Origin: Hyunsoonleella flava | GTDB taxonomy: Bacteria > Bacteroidota > Bacteroidia > Flavobacteriales > Flavobacteriaceae | NCBI RefSeq assembly: GCF_004310325.1 | Contig: NZ_SIRT01000009.1 | Coordinates: 62,001-126,000, forward strand | DNA length: 64,000 bases | Direction: 5' to 3' | Part shown: positions 8,264-15,976 of the stretch, piece by piece | Numbering within the stretch: the first letter of the stretch is position 1 | Layout: each line of letters starts with the position of its first letter | Notes under the pieces: model-generated | Told to the model about the DNA's origin: nothing | Database searches by the model: none | The model's input: the letters and a program-made list of their open reading frames with translations, nothing else | Translations under genes and position numbers: made by a program

Positions 8264-9154
8264 TTAATTGGTCAATTCTCTAAAGAGCGATTCCAAACTC
8301 GCATTCTTTTGGTTTAATTGTAAAATCTTTAATTGATTGTCATGGGCAAAATCAAACACGTAAGATCGCATATCCTCTGAAGTTTTAAAGGTTATTTCAT
8401 ATACAAAATCATAAGTATTTACCACCTTTTCAACTTTTGGGAGTTTTAATAAGAAGGCGTCTTCTACACGATAATCAAACTCTACAATAACGGTTTGTTC
8501 TTTTTCGTCCCTTAAATCTTTAAGTTTTTTATCGGCTACAATTTCGCCTTTGTTAATGATGATAACGCGGTCGCACATAGCTTCCACTTCTTGCATGATA
8601 TGAGTGGAAAGAAACACAGTTTTTGTTTTGCCAATGGTTTTAATGAGATTGCGAATATCAATCAATTGGTTGGGGTCCAAGCCCGTTGTAGGTTCGTCCA
8701 AAATTAAAACTTCTGGATCATGCAGTAAGGCGGTAGCTAAACCCACGCGCTGGCGATAGCCCTTTGATAATTGTCCTATTTTTTTGTGAATTTCCGGAGT
8801 GAGCCCCGTCATTTCAATAACTTCGGTAATTCTAGATTTCTCAACTTTATAGATACTGGCGTTGAAGGCCAAATATTCCCTGATATACATATCAAGGTAT
8901 AGCGGGTTGTGTTCTGGTAAATACCCTACACTTTTTTGAATGTTTTGAGTTGTATCGGTTCCATACCCATTTACTTTTGTTTCTCCTGAGGATGGTTGGA
9001 TATAGGTGGTTAAAATCTTCATCATCGTAGATTTTCCAGCACCGTTTGGTCCAAGAAACCCAACTATTTCAGGGCGATCAACACTAAAAGAAATGGTGTT
9101 TAATGCTTTTTGGTTTCCGTAAAGTTTTGATATGTTGCTTACTTCAATAGACAT
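8264..9154 (-). CDS. gldA: Gliding motility ABC transporter ATP-binding protein GldA
   Basis: Cytosolic ATPase subunit of 296 residues with a full set of ABC motifs: Walker A GPNGAGKST near residue 35, Q-loop region PEHNPL near 80, signature LSKGYRQR near 129, Walker B VLILDEPTTGLD near 150 and the switch His in STHIMQEVE. The length and the C-terminal extension after residue 220 match GldA of flavobacteria, which works with the GldF and GldG membrane proteins in gliding. Those partners are not in the window, so another drug- or lipid-export ATPase is possible. A TAnnTTTG element lies just upstream on the minus strand. Confidence 0.75.
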   Translation of the reverse strand: MSIEVSNISKLYGNQKALNTISFSVDRPEIVGFLGPNGAGKSTMMKILTTYIQPSSGETKVNGYGTDTTQNIQKSVGYLPEHNPLYLDMYIREYLAFNASIYKVEKSRITEVIEMTGLTPEIHKKIGQLSKGYRQRVGLATALLHDPEVLILDEPTTGLDPNQLIDIRNLIKTIGKTKTVFLSTHIMQEVEAMCDRVIIINKGEIVADKKLKDLRDEKEQTVIVEFDYRVEDAFLLKLPKVEKVVNTYDFVYEITFKTSEDMRSYVFDFAHDNQLKILQLNQKNASLESLFRELTN

Positions 9155-9171
9155 ATTCCGAAAATGTTTGT

Positions 9172-9179
9172 CAAAAATA
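9172..9179 (-). promoter_or_regulatory. Probable -7 promoter element of gldA
   Basis: The minus strand reads TATTTTTG, a perfect TAnnTTTG match, 17 bp upstream of the gldA ATG, giving a very short untranslated leader. No -33 element was recognised. Confidence 0.5.
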
Positions 9180-9259
9180 GTGATTATGTAATGTAATTTG
9201 AATTTTACTGTAAAATCTTTAAATCTTTTACTAAAACAGGAAAAAAGGTTTTATTGTAT

Positions 9260-9289
9260 TTTGATTTCTTAAAATATTATTTACTTTAG
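9260..9289 (+). promoter_or_regulatory. Probable promoter of the aromatic amino acid operon
   Basis: TTTG at 9260-9263 and TACTTTAG at 9282-9289 (7 of 8 matches to TAnnTTTG) are separated by 18 bp, close to the Bacteroidetes -33/-7 arrangement. Transcription would start about 6-8 bp before the leader peptide ATG at 9301. Confidence 0.45.
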
Positions 9290-9300
9290 CCGTCGTAATT

Positions 9301-9381
9301 ATGAGAACAACAACGTATTATACATATTTTAACTTTTTTTATTTCTTTTTCAGTAGAGAAATCGAGACGTTGTGTGTATAA
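9301..9381 (+). CDS. Phe/Tyr leader peptide of the pheA-tyrA operon
   Basis: A 26-codon frame (ATG at 9301, TAA at 9379) contains four Tyr and six Phe codons between codons 6 and 17 (YYTYFNFFYFFF, 9316-9351). Such a run directly before a phenylalanine/tyrosine operon is the hallmark of a ribosome-sensed attenuator. The codons just after the run (21-23, bases 9361-9368, ATCGAGAC) form the antiterminator segment complementary to 9408-9415. Charged Phe-tRNA or Tyr-tRNA shortage would stall the ribosome on the run and leave that segment free. The peptide itself probably has no other function. Confidence 0.88.
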   Translation: MRTTTYYTYFNFFYFFFSREIETLCV

Positions 9382-9415
9382 TTAAGTAACAATATATTTA
9401 AATACAAGTCTCGAT
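9361..9415 (+). promoter_or_regulatory. Antiterminator pairing of the pheA attenuator
   Basis: ATCGAGAC at 9361-9368, inside the leader frame, is perfectly complementary to GTCTCGAT at 9408-9415, the 5' arm of the terminator. Pairing of the two excludes the terminator. This is the alternative structure expected of an attenuator. Confidence 0.8.
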
Positions 9416-9434
9416 GAAAATCGAGACTTTTTTT
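9406..9434 (+). terminator. Attenuator terminator directly before pheA
   Basis: A perfect 10-bp stem (9406-9415 with 9420-9429) closes a GAAA tetraloop and is followed by T at 9430-9434; the next base is the A of the pheA ATG at 9435. The 5' arm also pairs with the leader segment at 9361-9368, so the structure is conditional. Confidence 0.88.
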
Positions 9435-10262
9435 ATGATTAATACCGTAGCCATACAAGGAATTAGAGGGAGTTTTCACCATATTGTATCTCAGGAGTAT
9501 TTTAATAAACCTGTGGATATTATTGAGTGCATGACCTTTGGTAGAGTGGTGGACGCACTGATTGATGGAGAGTGTGATGCCGCAATTATGGCTTTGGAAA
9601 ATTCCATTGCGGGGTCTATTATACCAAATTACGCCTTAATTGACGATTATCAATTGCATATTGTTGGTGAACATTATTTGGATATTCAGCATAATTTGAT
9701 GGCTTTGCCCAACCAAAGTATTAATGATATTGAAGAGGTGTATTCGCACCCAATGGCGTTATTACAATGTAAGGAGTTTTTTAAGGAGCACCCGCACATA
9801 AAACTTGTTGAAGATAAGGATACAGCTGAGGTTGCGGAGCGAATTAAAAAAGGAGGTTTGAAAAGTATTGGAGCCATTGCAAGTACTTTGGCTGCAGATA
9901 TTTTTGAATTGGATGTGCTAGCGCACAGCATACAGACTATTAAGCATAATGAAACTCGTTTTGCAGTGGTGAAACGTACAAATTCTGAAGTGCCAGAGCA
10001 CGAGATAAACAAGGCATCCATTAAGTTTGAAGCAGATCATAAGCGTGGTAGTTTGGCAACTATTTTAAATGTGATGAGTGATTGTAAATTGAATTTAACG
10101 AAGATTCAATCTTTGCCCATCATTGAAACACCTTGGAAATATGCCTTTTTTGTGGATGTAACTTTTGATGCGTATGCAGATTTTTTAAAAGCAAAGTCGG
10201 TTATTGAAATAATGGGACAGAATTTTAAATTACTAGGTGAATACAAAAATGCTAAGTTATGA
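9435..10262 (+). CDS. pheA: Prephenate dehydratase
   Basis: Converts prephenate to phenylpyruvate, the phenylalanine branch step. I choose the ATG at 9435 (275 residues, starting MINTVAIQGIRGSFHH); the upstream in-frame ATG at 9414 lies inside the attenuator stem and its codons are only the stem and T-run. The catalytic domain covers about residues 1-180, with the Thr-Arg-Phe motif in NETRFAVV; an ACT regulatory domain follows (KRGSLATILNVM onward). The usual ESRP phenylalanine-binding motif of the ACT domain reads QSLP here. It overlaps the next gene by 4 bp (ATGA) and heads the operon controlled by the leader peptide. Confidence 0.95.
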   Translation: MINTVAIQGIRGSFHHIVSQEYFNKPVDIIECMTFGRVVDALIDGECDAAIMALENSIAGSIIPNYALIDDYQLHIVGEHYLDIQHNLMALPNQSINDIEEVYSHPMALLQCKEFFKEHPHIKLVEDKDTAEVAERIKKGGLKSIGAIASTLAADIFELDVLAHSIQTIKHNETRFAVVKRTNSEVPEHEINKASIKFEADHKRGSLATILNVMSDCKLNLTKIQSLPIIETPWKYAFFVDVTFDAYADFLKAKSVIEIMGQNFKLLGEYKNAKL

Positions 10263-11404
10263 TTGAGGTAGCAAAGCGATTACATACAGTTGAAGAGTAT
10301 TACTTCTCAAAAAAACTACGAGAGGTGGGATTGCTTATGGCTAGTGGAAAACCAATTATTAATTTAGGAATTGGAAGTCCAGATTTGCAGCCACCTCAAA
10401 AAGTAATTGATGCTATTTCTGGAAGTCTTGCTGATCCTACAGCACATAAATACCAAGGATATCAAGGGTTGCCCGAATTGAGAGAGGCCATGGCAGCGTT
10501 TTACAAGGAGCATTTTTCGGTAAACGTAAATGCTACAAATGAAATACTACCACTCATGGGCAGTAAGGAAGGTATTATGCACATTTCTATGGCATATTTA
10601 AATGAAGGAGATGAGGTGTTGATCCCAAATCCTGGATACCCAACGTATCAAGCTGTTACCAAATTGGTAGGTGCTAAGATTGTAACTTATGATTTGGATG
10701 CGAGTAATAATTGGATGCCAAATATTGAAGCTTTAGAACAAACAGATTTAAGCAAAGTGAAGTTGATGTGGGTAAATTATCCGCATATGCCAACAGGTGC
10801 AACGCCTACAGAAACGGTTTTTGAGGATGTGGTGGCGTTTGCAAAACGTAATAATATTTTAATCGTTAATGATAATCCGTATAGCTTTGTCTTAAACGAT
10901 AACCCGAGGAGTATTTTAAGTGTTGAAGGCGCGAAAGATGTGTGTTTGGAGTTAAACTCGTTGAGTAAAACGTTTAATATGGCTGGATGGCGTGTGGGGA
11001 TGGTTTTAGGCAATAGTGAGCACATCAGCAATATTTTAAAAGTGAAAAGCAACATGGACTCTGGGATGTTTTATGGCATTCAAAAGGGAGCTATTGAGGC
11101 TTTAAAATGTTCTAAAATGTGGTTTGTAACGCTTAATAGCGTTTATAAAAGGCGCCGTGATTTGGTATGGAAATTGGCCGAAGCGTTGAACTGTACTTAT
11201 GATAAGAACGCTACAGGCATGTTTGTGTGGGCAAAATTACCACCATATCTAAAATCTGAAGAATTTATTGACCTCGTATTAAAGAACAACCATATATTCA
11301 TTACGCCAGGAACTATTTTTGGCAGTCAGGGTGAAGGATATATTCGGTTTTCGCTTTGTGCATCAACTGAGATTTTAGAGGAAGCTATAGCCCGAGTAAA
11401 ATAG
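10259..11404 (+). CDS. PLP-dependent aminotransferase class I, probably aromatic aminotransferase
   Basis: A 381-residue fold-type I aminotransferase. The PLP lysine is in SLSKTFNMAGWRVG (about residue 240), the PLP-ring Asp in NDNPYSFV and the substrate-carboxylate Arg in YIRFSLCAS near the C-terminus; the NPxNPTG loop appears as NYPHMPTG. It sits between prephenate dehydratase and prephenate dehydrogenase with a 4-bp overlap to pheA and 2 bp to tyrA, so the natural role is transamination of phenylpyruvate and 4-hydroxyphenylpyruvate to Phe and Tyr. The family also contains aspartate and diaminopimelate enzymes; the aromatic role rests on context. Confidence 0.85.
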   Translation: MIEVAKRLHTVEEYYFSKKLREVGLLMASGKPIINLGIGSPDLQPPQKVIDAISGSLADPTAHKYQGYQGLPELREAMAAFYKEHFSVNVNATNEILPLMGSKEGIMHISMAYLNEGDEVLIPNPGYPTYQAVTKLVGAKIVTYDLDASNNWMPNIEALEQTDLSKVKLMWVNYPHMPTGATPTETVFEDVVAFAKRNNILIVNDNPYSFVLNDNPRSILSVEGAKDVCLELNSLSKTFNMAGWRVGMVLGNSEHISNILKVKSNMDSGMFYGIQKGAIEALKCSKMWFVTLNSVYKRRRDLVWKLAEALNCTYDKNATGMFVWAKLPPYLKSEEFIDLVLKNNHIFITPGTIFGSQGEGYIRFSLCASTEILEEAIARVK

Positions 11405-11406
11405 AT

Positions 11407-12258
11407 ATGAAGAATATATACGCCATAGGAGTTGGTTTAATAGGAGGCAGTCTTGCTATCGATATCAAGAAGCATCGTCCAGATACTGTAATTCATGGTA
11501 TTAGTAGAAAAGATGCCACCCTCAACAAAGCGCTGGAGTTGGGCTTAATTGATGAAAAAGCCACTTTGGATGATATTGAAAATGCTGATTTGGTAATTGT
11601 TTCTATTCCTGTGGATGCTACAGTAAAATTGTTACCAACTATTTTAGATAAGATATCTGATACAGGTTTGGTAGTGGATGCAGGTTCAACGAAAGAAGAT
11701 ATCTGCAAAGTTGTTGAAAACCACCCAAAACGCAGAAATTTTTTAGCGATGCACCCCATAGCAGGTACTGAACATTCTGGACCAACGGCTGCGATTGAGG
11801 GTTTGTTTGTCGGGAAAACTAATATTGTTTGTGAGGTTGAAAAAACAACGTTTAAGTTGCAGGAAAAGGCTTTGAAGTTGTTTACAGATATAGGTATGCG
11901 TATTCGATATATGAATCCTGTGGAGCACGATAGGCACATTGCTTATGTATCACATCTGTCACATATCAGCTCGTTTATGTTAGGGAAAACGGTAATTGAA
12001 AAAGAAAAAAACGAACGTGATATTTTTGATATGGCTGGCAGTGGATTTGCATCAACAGTACGTTTGGCAAAAAGTTCGCCAGAGATGTGGACGCCTATTT
12101 TTAAGCAGAATAAGACTAATGTAATTGAAACATTGGACGAGTATATTAATAACCTTACACATTTTAAGGAATTAATGAAGGATGATAATTTTGAAGCAAT
12201 TTATGAGGAGATGAAAAACACCAATCATATTAAGGATATTTTGAATGGGATAATTTAA
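11407..12258 (+). CDS. tyrA: Prephenate dehydrogenase
   Basis: Oxidatively decarboxylates prephenate to 4-hydroxyphenylpyruvate, committing to tyrosine. 283 residues: an N-terminal NAD(P) Rossmann domain opening IGVGLIGGSLAIDIKK, then the substrate site with the conserved His in MHPIAGTEHSGP (near 118) and a helical C-terminal domain (HIAYVSHLSHISSF). No fused chorismate mutase is present; that activity is on the next gene. Third gene of the attenuated operon. Its stop is followed within 7 bp by ten copies of a heptamer and then the second dispersed repeat, both inside the presumed operon. Confidence 0.93.
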   Translation: MKNIYAIGVGLIGGSLAIDIKKHRPDTVIHGISRKDATLNKALELGLIDEKATLDDIENADLVIVSIPVDATVKLLPTILDKISDTGLVVDAGSTKEDICKVVENHPKRRNFLAMHPIAGTEHSGPTAAIEGLFVGKTNIVCEVEKTTFKLQEKALKLFTDIGMRIRYMNPVEHDRHIAYVSHLSHISSFMLGKTVIEKEKNERDIFDMAGSGFASTVRLAKSSPEMWTPIFKQNKTNVIETLDEYINNLTHFKELMKDDNFEAIYEEMKNTNHIKDILNGII

Positions 12259-12261
12259 AGG

Positions 12262-12335
<74 letters not shown>

Positions 12336-12368
12336 AATAAGGGTGAAGGAATGATGTTTGTAGACTTG

Positions 12369-12463
12369 CCCGCGTTAGGGATTGAACGGCATGTTTGATA
12401 TCCCCGACGAAGGAGGGATTGAGTAGTGAAAGCCCGACGCCGAGGATAGGAGGCGTAACGCCC
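12369..12463 (+). repeat. Dispersed structured intergenic repeat, copy 2
   Basis: This 95-bp copy matches copy 1 almost base for base over its first 70 bp. Closing stem GCGTTA (12372-12377) with TAACGC (12456-12461); a 3' hairpin ACGCC/GGCGT with a purine-rich loop replaces the CCC/GGG hairpin of copy 1, so the pairing is kept while the sequence changes. It sits between the heptamer array and aroF, probably inside the operon transcript. Confidence 0.88.
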
Positions 12464-12535
12464 AAATAAATGTGATTAGACAACAAGAATTAAATAGTAA
12501 ATGACATAGCCATAACGGCTAAATATTAAGTAAAA

Positions 12536-13618
12536 ATGGAAAACAAAAAAGAAATGAGAACTTGGTTGGATGATTTAGGATTAGATCATCCGTTAGTAAT
12601 TGCAGGCCCGTGTAGTGCCGAGACAGAAGAGCAGGTTTTAAAAATTGCACATGAGTTAAAAGATACTGACGTAAATTACTATAGAGCCGGTATTTGGAAA
12701 CCAAGAACTCGCCCAGGGAACTTTGAAGGCGTGGGGCATTTGGGCCTAAAATGGCTACAAAAAGTGAAGGAAGAAACTGGGATGAAAACAGCCACTGAGG
12801 TTGCTAATGCGGCACATGTGAAGTTAGCCTTGGAGCATGATATTGATTTATTGTGGATTGGGGCACGCTCTACGGTGAGTCCGTTTATTGTTCAGGAAAT
12901 TGCTGATGCGTTAGAGGGAACAGATAAAATAGTTTTGGTGAAAAACCCTGTAAACCCAGATTTACCGCTATGGTTAGGCGCTATTGAGCGTTTGTATTCT
13001 TCTAACATCAAAAAATTGGGGGTAATACACAGAGGGTTTTCTACTTATGAAAAAACAAAGTATAGAAACAAACCAAAATGGCAATTGGCTATTGAGTTAC
13101 AAAGAAGATTTCCGGATTTACCGATAATTAATGATCCTTCGCACATTACAGGTAAAAGGGATATGATTTTTGATGTGTCTCAAACGGCCTTGGATTTAAA
13201 CTTTGATGGTTTGATGATTGAAACGCACATTGATCCTGATAATGCTTGGAGTGATGCGGCGCAACAGGTAACGCCATCAACATTAGTTCAGATTATGGAA
13301 GATTTAAAAATTAGAAAGGAAACGGATGCTGAAGCAGAGTATAACAGTGCTTTGGATAACTTAAGAGCTCAAATTGATGTTGTAGACAATCAAATTATTG
13401 AATTGCTTGGAACCAGAATGAAGGCTTCAGATGGGATAGGTGCCCTTAAAAAGCAAAAGAATGTTGCTGTTTTACAGAGCAAACGTTGGAATGAAATTTT
13501 AGGACGTATGGTACTTGAAGGTCAAGATCATGGTTTGAGTGAAGAATTTATATTGAAGATGTTTAAGGCGATTCACCAAGAATCTATTAACCATCAGGAA
13601 AAGATTATCAATGGTTAA
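12536..13618 (+). CDS. aroF: Bifunctional DAHP synthase / chorismate mutase
   Basis: Fusion protein of 360 residues. Residues 1 to about 260 are a type I-beta DAHP synthase (AGPCSAE near residue 23, RAGIWKPRTRPGNFEGVG near 50, NDPSHITGKRDM near 200), which condenses phosphoenolpyruvate and erythrose 4-phosphate to start the shikimate pathway. From about residue 273 an AroQ-type chorismate mutase follows (LRAQIDVVDNQIIELLGTRM), which makes prephenate for the neighbouring TyrA and PheA. In related fusions the mutase domain gives prephenate feedback control. It closes the aromatic operon and is followed by a strong terminator; the 277-bp gap from tyrA leaves room for a separate promoter, though none is clear. 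Confidence 0.95.
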   Translation: MENKKEMRTWLDDLGLDHPLVIAGPCSAETEEQVLKIAHELKDTDVNYYRAGIWKPRTRPGNFEGVGHLGLKWLQKVKEETGMKTATEVANAAHVKLALEHDIDLLWIGARSTVSPFIVQEIADALEGTDKIVLVKNPVNPDLPLWLGAIERLYSSNIKKLGVIHRGFSTYEKTKYRNKPKWQLAIELQRRFPDLPIINDPSHITGKRDMIFDVSQTALDLNFDGLMIETHIDPDNAWSDAAQQVTPSTLVQIMEDLKIRKETDAEAEYNSALDNLRAQIDVVDNQIIELLGTRMKASDGIGALKKQKNVAVLQSKRWNEILGRMVLEGQDHGLSEEFILKMFKAIHQESINHQEKIING

Positions 13619-13640
13619 TTTTTAATATCTGATAAATATA

Positions 13641-13676
13641 AAAAGCCTGTTCTTATTTGATAGAACAGGCTTTTTT
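13641..13676 (+). terminator. Terminator of the aromatic operon
   Basis: A 13-bp stem (AAAAGCCTGTTCT / AGAACAGGCTTTT) with an 8-base loop is followed by a T run, 22 bp after the aroF stop. The symmetric A and T flanks also allow it to serve the convergent gene at 13719-14165. Confidence 0.9.
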
Positions 13677-13718
13677 GTCTTGTATGCTATTTTGAATTTA
13701 TTTCAGCATTTAAGGTTT

Positions 13719-14165
13719 TTATTTGTTTCTTTTAAAAATATACCTTGTGATGAAAATCCCTTGTCCATCTTTATAGCCAGCACTTTCTACGGCACTAGTT
13801 ACAAATGCTAAATCCCATCCTTCTTCGATCATTGTATTTATTTTAGACGTAATCAAAGCATCATTCGCCGCAATATTTTGAAAACGAATACCTCCCAGAT
13901 TAAAGAAGTTCAAAAGTTTAGTTTCATCAAAATCCTTAACTCTAATTTCACCACGTTTAGATTTGTTTCTCGTATTATCCTCTTCAGTTTGAGTTGAGGT
14001 GTACTCTTTATAATCTTTCTTCTCATTTGCACTCACGATTCTAGAACGACCAATACCACTTGGTACGATAGACTCTACACTTGTAATTACCTTGTATTCT
14101 ACTTGCGCTTCAGCATCAATAAGGCCAAAAGCGAAAAATGCTACTACTAATACTAATTTTTTCAT
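13719..14165 (-). CDS. Exported protein of unknown function
   Basis: A 148-residue protein with a signal peptide (MKKLVLVVAFFAFGLIDAEAQ, cleavage after the AEA). The mature part is charged and polar, with a Lys/Glu/Thr-rich stretch around 45-75 and a C-terminal section (MIEEGWDLAFVTSAVES) that resembles the 'GWEL' core of DUF4177-like small domains, where a beta-hairpin follows. I do not recognise the family firmly. It is divergent from the sorting-domain protein at 14346 across 180 bp and convergent with aroF. Confidence 0.7.
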   Translation of the reverse strand: MKKLVLVVAFFAFGLIDAEAQVEYKVITSVESIVPSGIGRSRIVSANEKKDYKEYTSTQTEEDNTRNKSKRGEIRVKDFDETKLLNFFNLGGIRFQNIAANDALITSKINTMIEEGWDLAFVTSAVESAGYKDGQGIFITRYIFKRNK

Positions 14166-14345
14166 GTTGTTAAAATTAAAAGGTTAAAATGCTAATATAA
14201 AAATACTCTTACATAAATCGTTTTTCATTTAAAAGTATTTTCTATTAAGGACAGTTTACGAATTAAAAGGTTGCATACACTCATTCATTCTTTCTCAGAA
14301 AAATAGTTTCATCTAGGTTTGAAGTATAAACCAAAATTTTAAATT

Positions 14346-14981
14346 ATGAAACTAATAATTACGTTATGCTGCGTGTTCTCTTTCTGCACATTAATTTCAC
14401 AAACAAAAATTAAGGGAAGCGTTTTTGATAAAGAAGCACCACTTGTAGGGACAAATATCATCATAAAACATTCAGATAAAGGAACAATATCTGATTTTGA
14501 TGGCAATTTTGAAATAAATGCTAAGGCTAGCGACACCTTAATCATATCTTATTTGGGATATGATTCGAAAGAAATAGCTGTTGGAAACAAAAAAGAAATG
14601 AATGTTGTTTTAAAAGGGAGTATTGCTTTGGATCAGGTAAAGATAGTTGCTTATGGCAGTTATAAGTGTGAAACCATTTGCTGCGAGATAGGAGTAATAC
14701 AAACTGGGTACTGTAAAGTGTTTAAATCAGATTTGTTAACAGAAAAACTCTATCCAAATCCTTCAAAAACAGGTCGTTTTCAATTGCATCTTATTGAAGA
14801 TTATAAAAATGTTCAATTACAGGTGTTTAATATGTCTGGTCAATTAATAATGACAATTAAGGCTAAACCAATGCATAAATCTTTAAATTTAGATTTAAGT
14901 CATTTTTCCTCTGGAATGTACATTGTAGGTATTTACGTAAATGGGCAACAAATTGGAGTTAAAAAAGCAATTATAGATTGA
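14346..14981 (+). CDS. Small secreted protein: carboxypeptidase-regulatory-like domain plus type IX sorting domain
   Basis: 211 residues. A signal peptide (about 1-19) is followed by a CarboxypepD_reg-like beta-sandwich (residues 20-95: KIKGSVFDKEAPLVGTNIII, then DFDGNFEINA and SYLGYD), the module normally found at the N-terminus of SusC-type TonB receptors; even a TonB-box-like IALDQVKIVAYG follows it. Next comes a Cys cluster (CETICC and GYC, about 117-136), and residues 140-211 form a type A T9SS sorting domain (LYPNPSKTGRF, then FSSGMYIVGI). So a receptor-like plug module is attached to a secretion signal instead of a barrel. Role unknown; probably cell-surface or secreted. Confidence 0.75.
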   Translation: MKLIITLCCVFSFCTLISQTKIKGSVFDKEAPLVGTNIIIKHSDKGTISDFDGNFEINAKASDTLIISYLGYDSKEIAVGNKKEMNVVLKGSIALDQVKIVAYGSYKCETICCEIGVIQTGYCKVFKSDLLTEKLYPNPSKTGRFQLHLIEDYKNVQLQVFNMSGQLIMTIKAKPMHKSLNLDLSHFSSGMYIVGIYVNGQQIGVKKAIID

Positions 14982-15025
14982 TAAATTCAAATTAAATATT
15001 GTTATTTTGTTGTACAATTTAATGC

Positions 15026-15976
15026 ATGACAGGACAGGTTTATAAATCTACAGGAAGCTGGTATACGGTAAAAACCCAATTGGGAGAGTTCTATCAATGC
15101 CGTATCAAGGGGAAGTTTCGCATTAAAGGCATTAAAAGTACCAATCCTATAGCTGTTGGAGATGTAGTGGATTTTGAATTGGAAACCTCCAATGATGAAG
15201 TGTCTGGAGTAATTTATAATATCCACGACAGAAAGAACTTTATTGTTAGAAAGTCGGTAAACCTATCCAAGCAAACACATATCATTTCAGCTAATATCGA
15301 TCAGGTGTTTTTAATGATTACCATTGATAACCCTCCAACATTTACCAGTTTTATTGATCGGTTTTTGGTTACTGCAGAAGCGTATTCCATTAAAACTATT
15401 TTGTTGTTTAATAAAATTGATACTTACAATGAGGAAACCTTGCTTGAAGTAAAATATTTAGCGCACGTCTATCGAAAAATTGGTTATGAATGTATCGGTA
15501 TTTCGGCCAAAACAGGAAAGAACGTCGACAAAGTAAAATCCTTGATGAAAGATAAAGTGAGCATGTTTTCGGGGCATTCAGGTGTGGGCAAATCTACTTT
15601 GGTAAATGCCATTGAACCTTCATTAAATTTGAAGACCAAGGAAATATCTAACCAGCACATGCAAGGGCAGCACACTACGACTTTTGCAGAAATGTTTGAC
15701 ACCAGTTTTGGGGCAAGAATAATCGATACCCCAGGGATTAAAGGCTTTGGGGTGGTAGATATGGATAAAGAAGAGGTGGGCGATTATTTCCCAGAGATTT
15801 TCGAGTTGAAGCAAGATTGTAAATTCAATAACTGTTTACATTTACAAGAACCTAAATGTGCAGTTAAAAAAGCATTAGACGATGATGAAATAGCGTATTC
15901 TCGGTACCGTAGCTATGTACAAATTTTAGAGGGAGAGGACGAAAATTATAGAACCGATAATTGGGATAACGAATGA
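15026..15976 (+). CDS. rsgA: Ribosome small subunit-dependent GTPase A
   Basis: Late 30S assembly GTPase, 316 residues. It has an N-terminal OB fold (GQVYKSTGSWYTVK), a circularly permuted GTPase domain in which NKID (G4, about 130) precedes GHSGVGKST (G1, about 189) and DTPGIKGFG (G3, about 237), and a C-terminal zinc-binding region (C-K-F-N-N-C-L-H-L then C, about 272-286). These features in that order identify RsgA. Its TGA overlaps the dtd start by 4 bp (ATGA), so the two are translationally coupled. Confidence 0.96.
   Translation: MTGQVYKSTGSWYTVKTQLGEFYQCRIKGKFRIKGIKSTNPIAVGDVVDFELETSNDEVSGVIYNIHDRKNFIVRKSVNLSKQTHIISANIDQVFLMITIDNPPTFTSFIDRFLVTAEAYSIKTILLFNKIDTYNEETLLEVKYLAHVYRKIGYECIGISAKTGKNVDKVKSLMKDKVSMFSGHSGVGKSTLVNAIEPSLNLKTKEISNQHMQGQHTTTFAEMFDTSFGARIIDTPGIKGFGVVDMDKEEVGDYFPEIFELKQDCKFNNCLHLQEPKCAVKKALDDDEIAYSRYRSYVQILEGEDENYRTDNWDNE

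Noticed and set aside
9361-9427. The string ATCGAGAC also occurs in the loop of the hairpin at 7103-7110
   Set aside because: An 8-base match with no structural parallel is probably coincidence; GTCTC/GAGAC stems also recur in the terminators after queA and the ppiD-like gene.
12464-12535. Possible second leader peptide before aroF
   Set aside because: The only ATG in the stretch reads ATG ACA TAG; no aromatic-rich frame or terminator is present.
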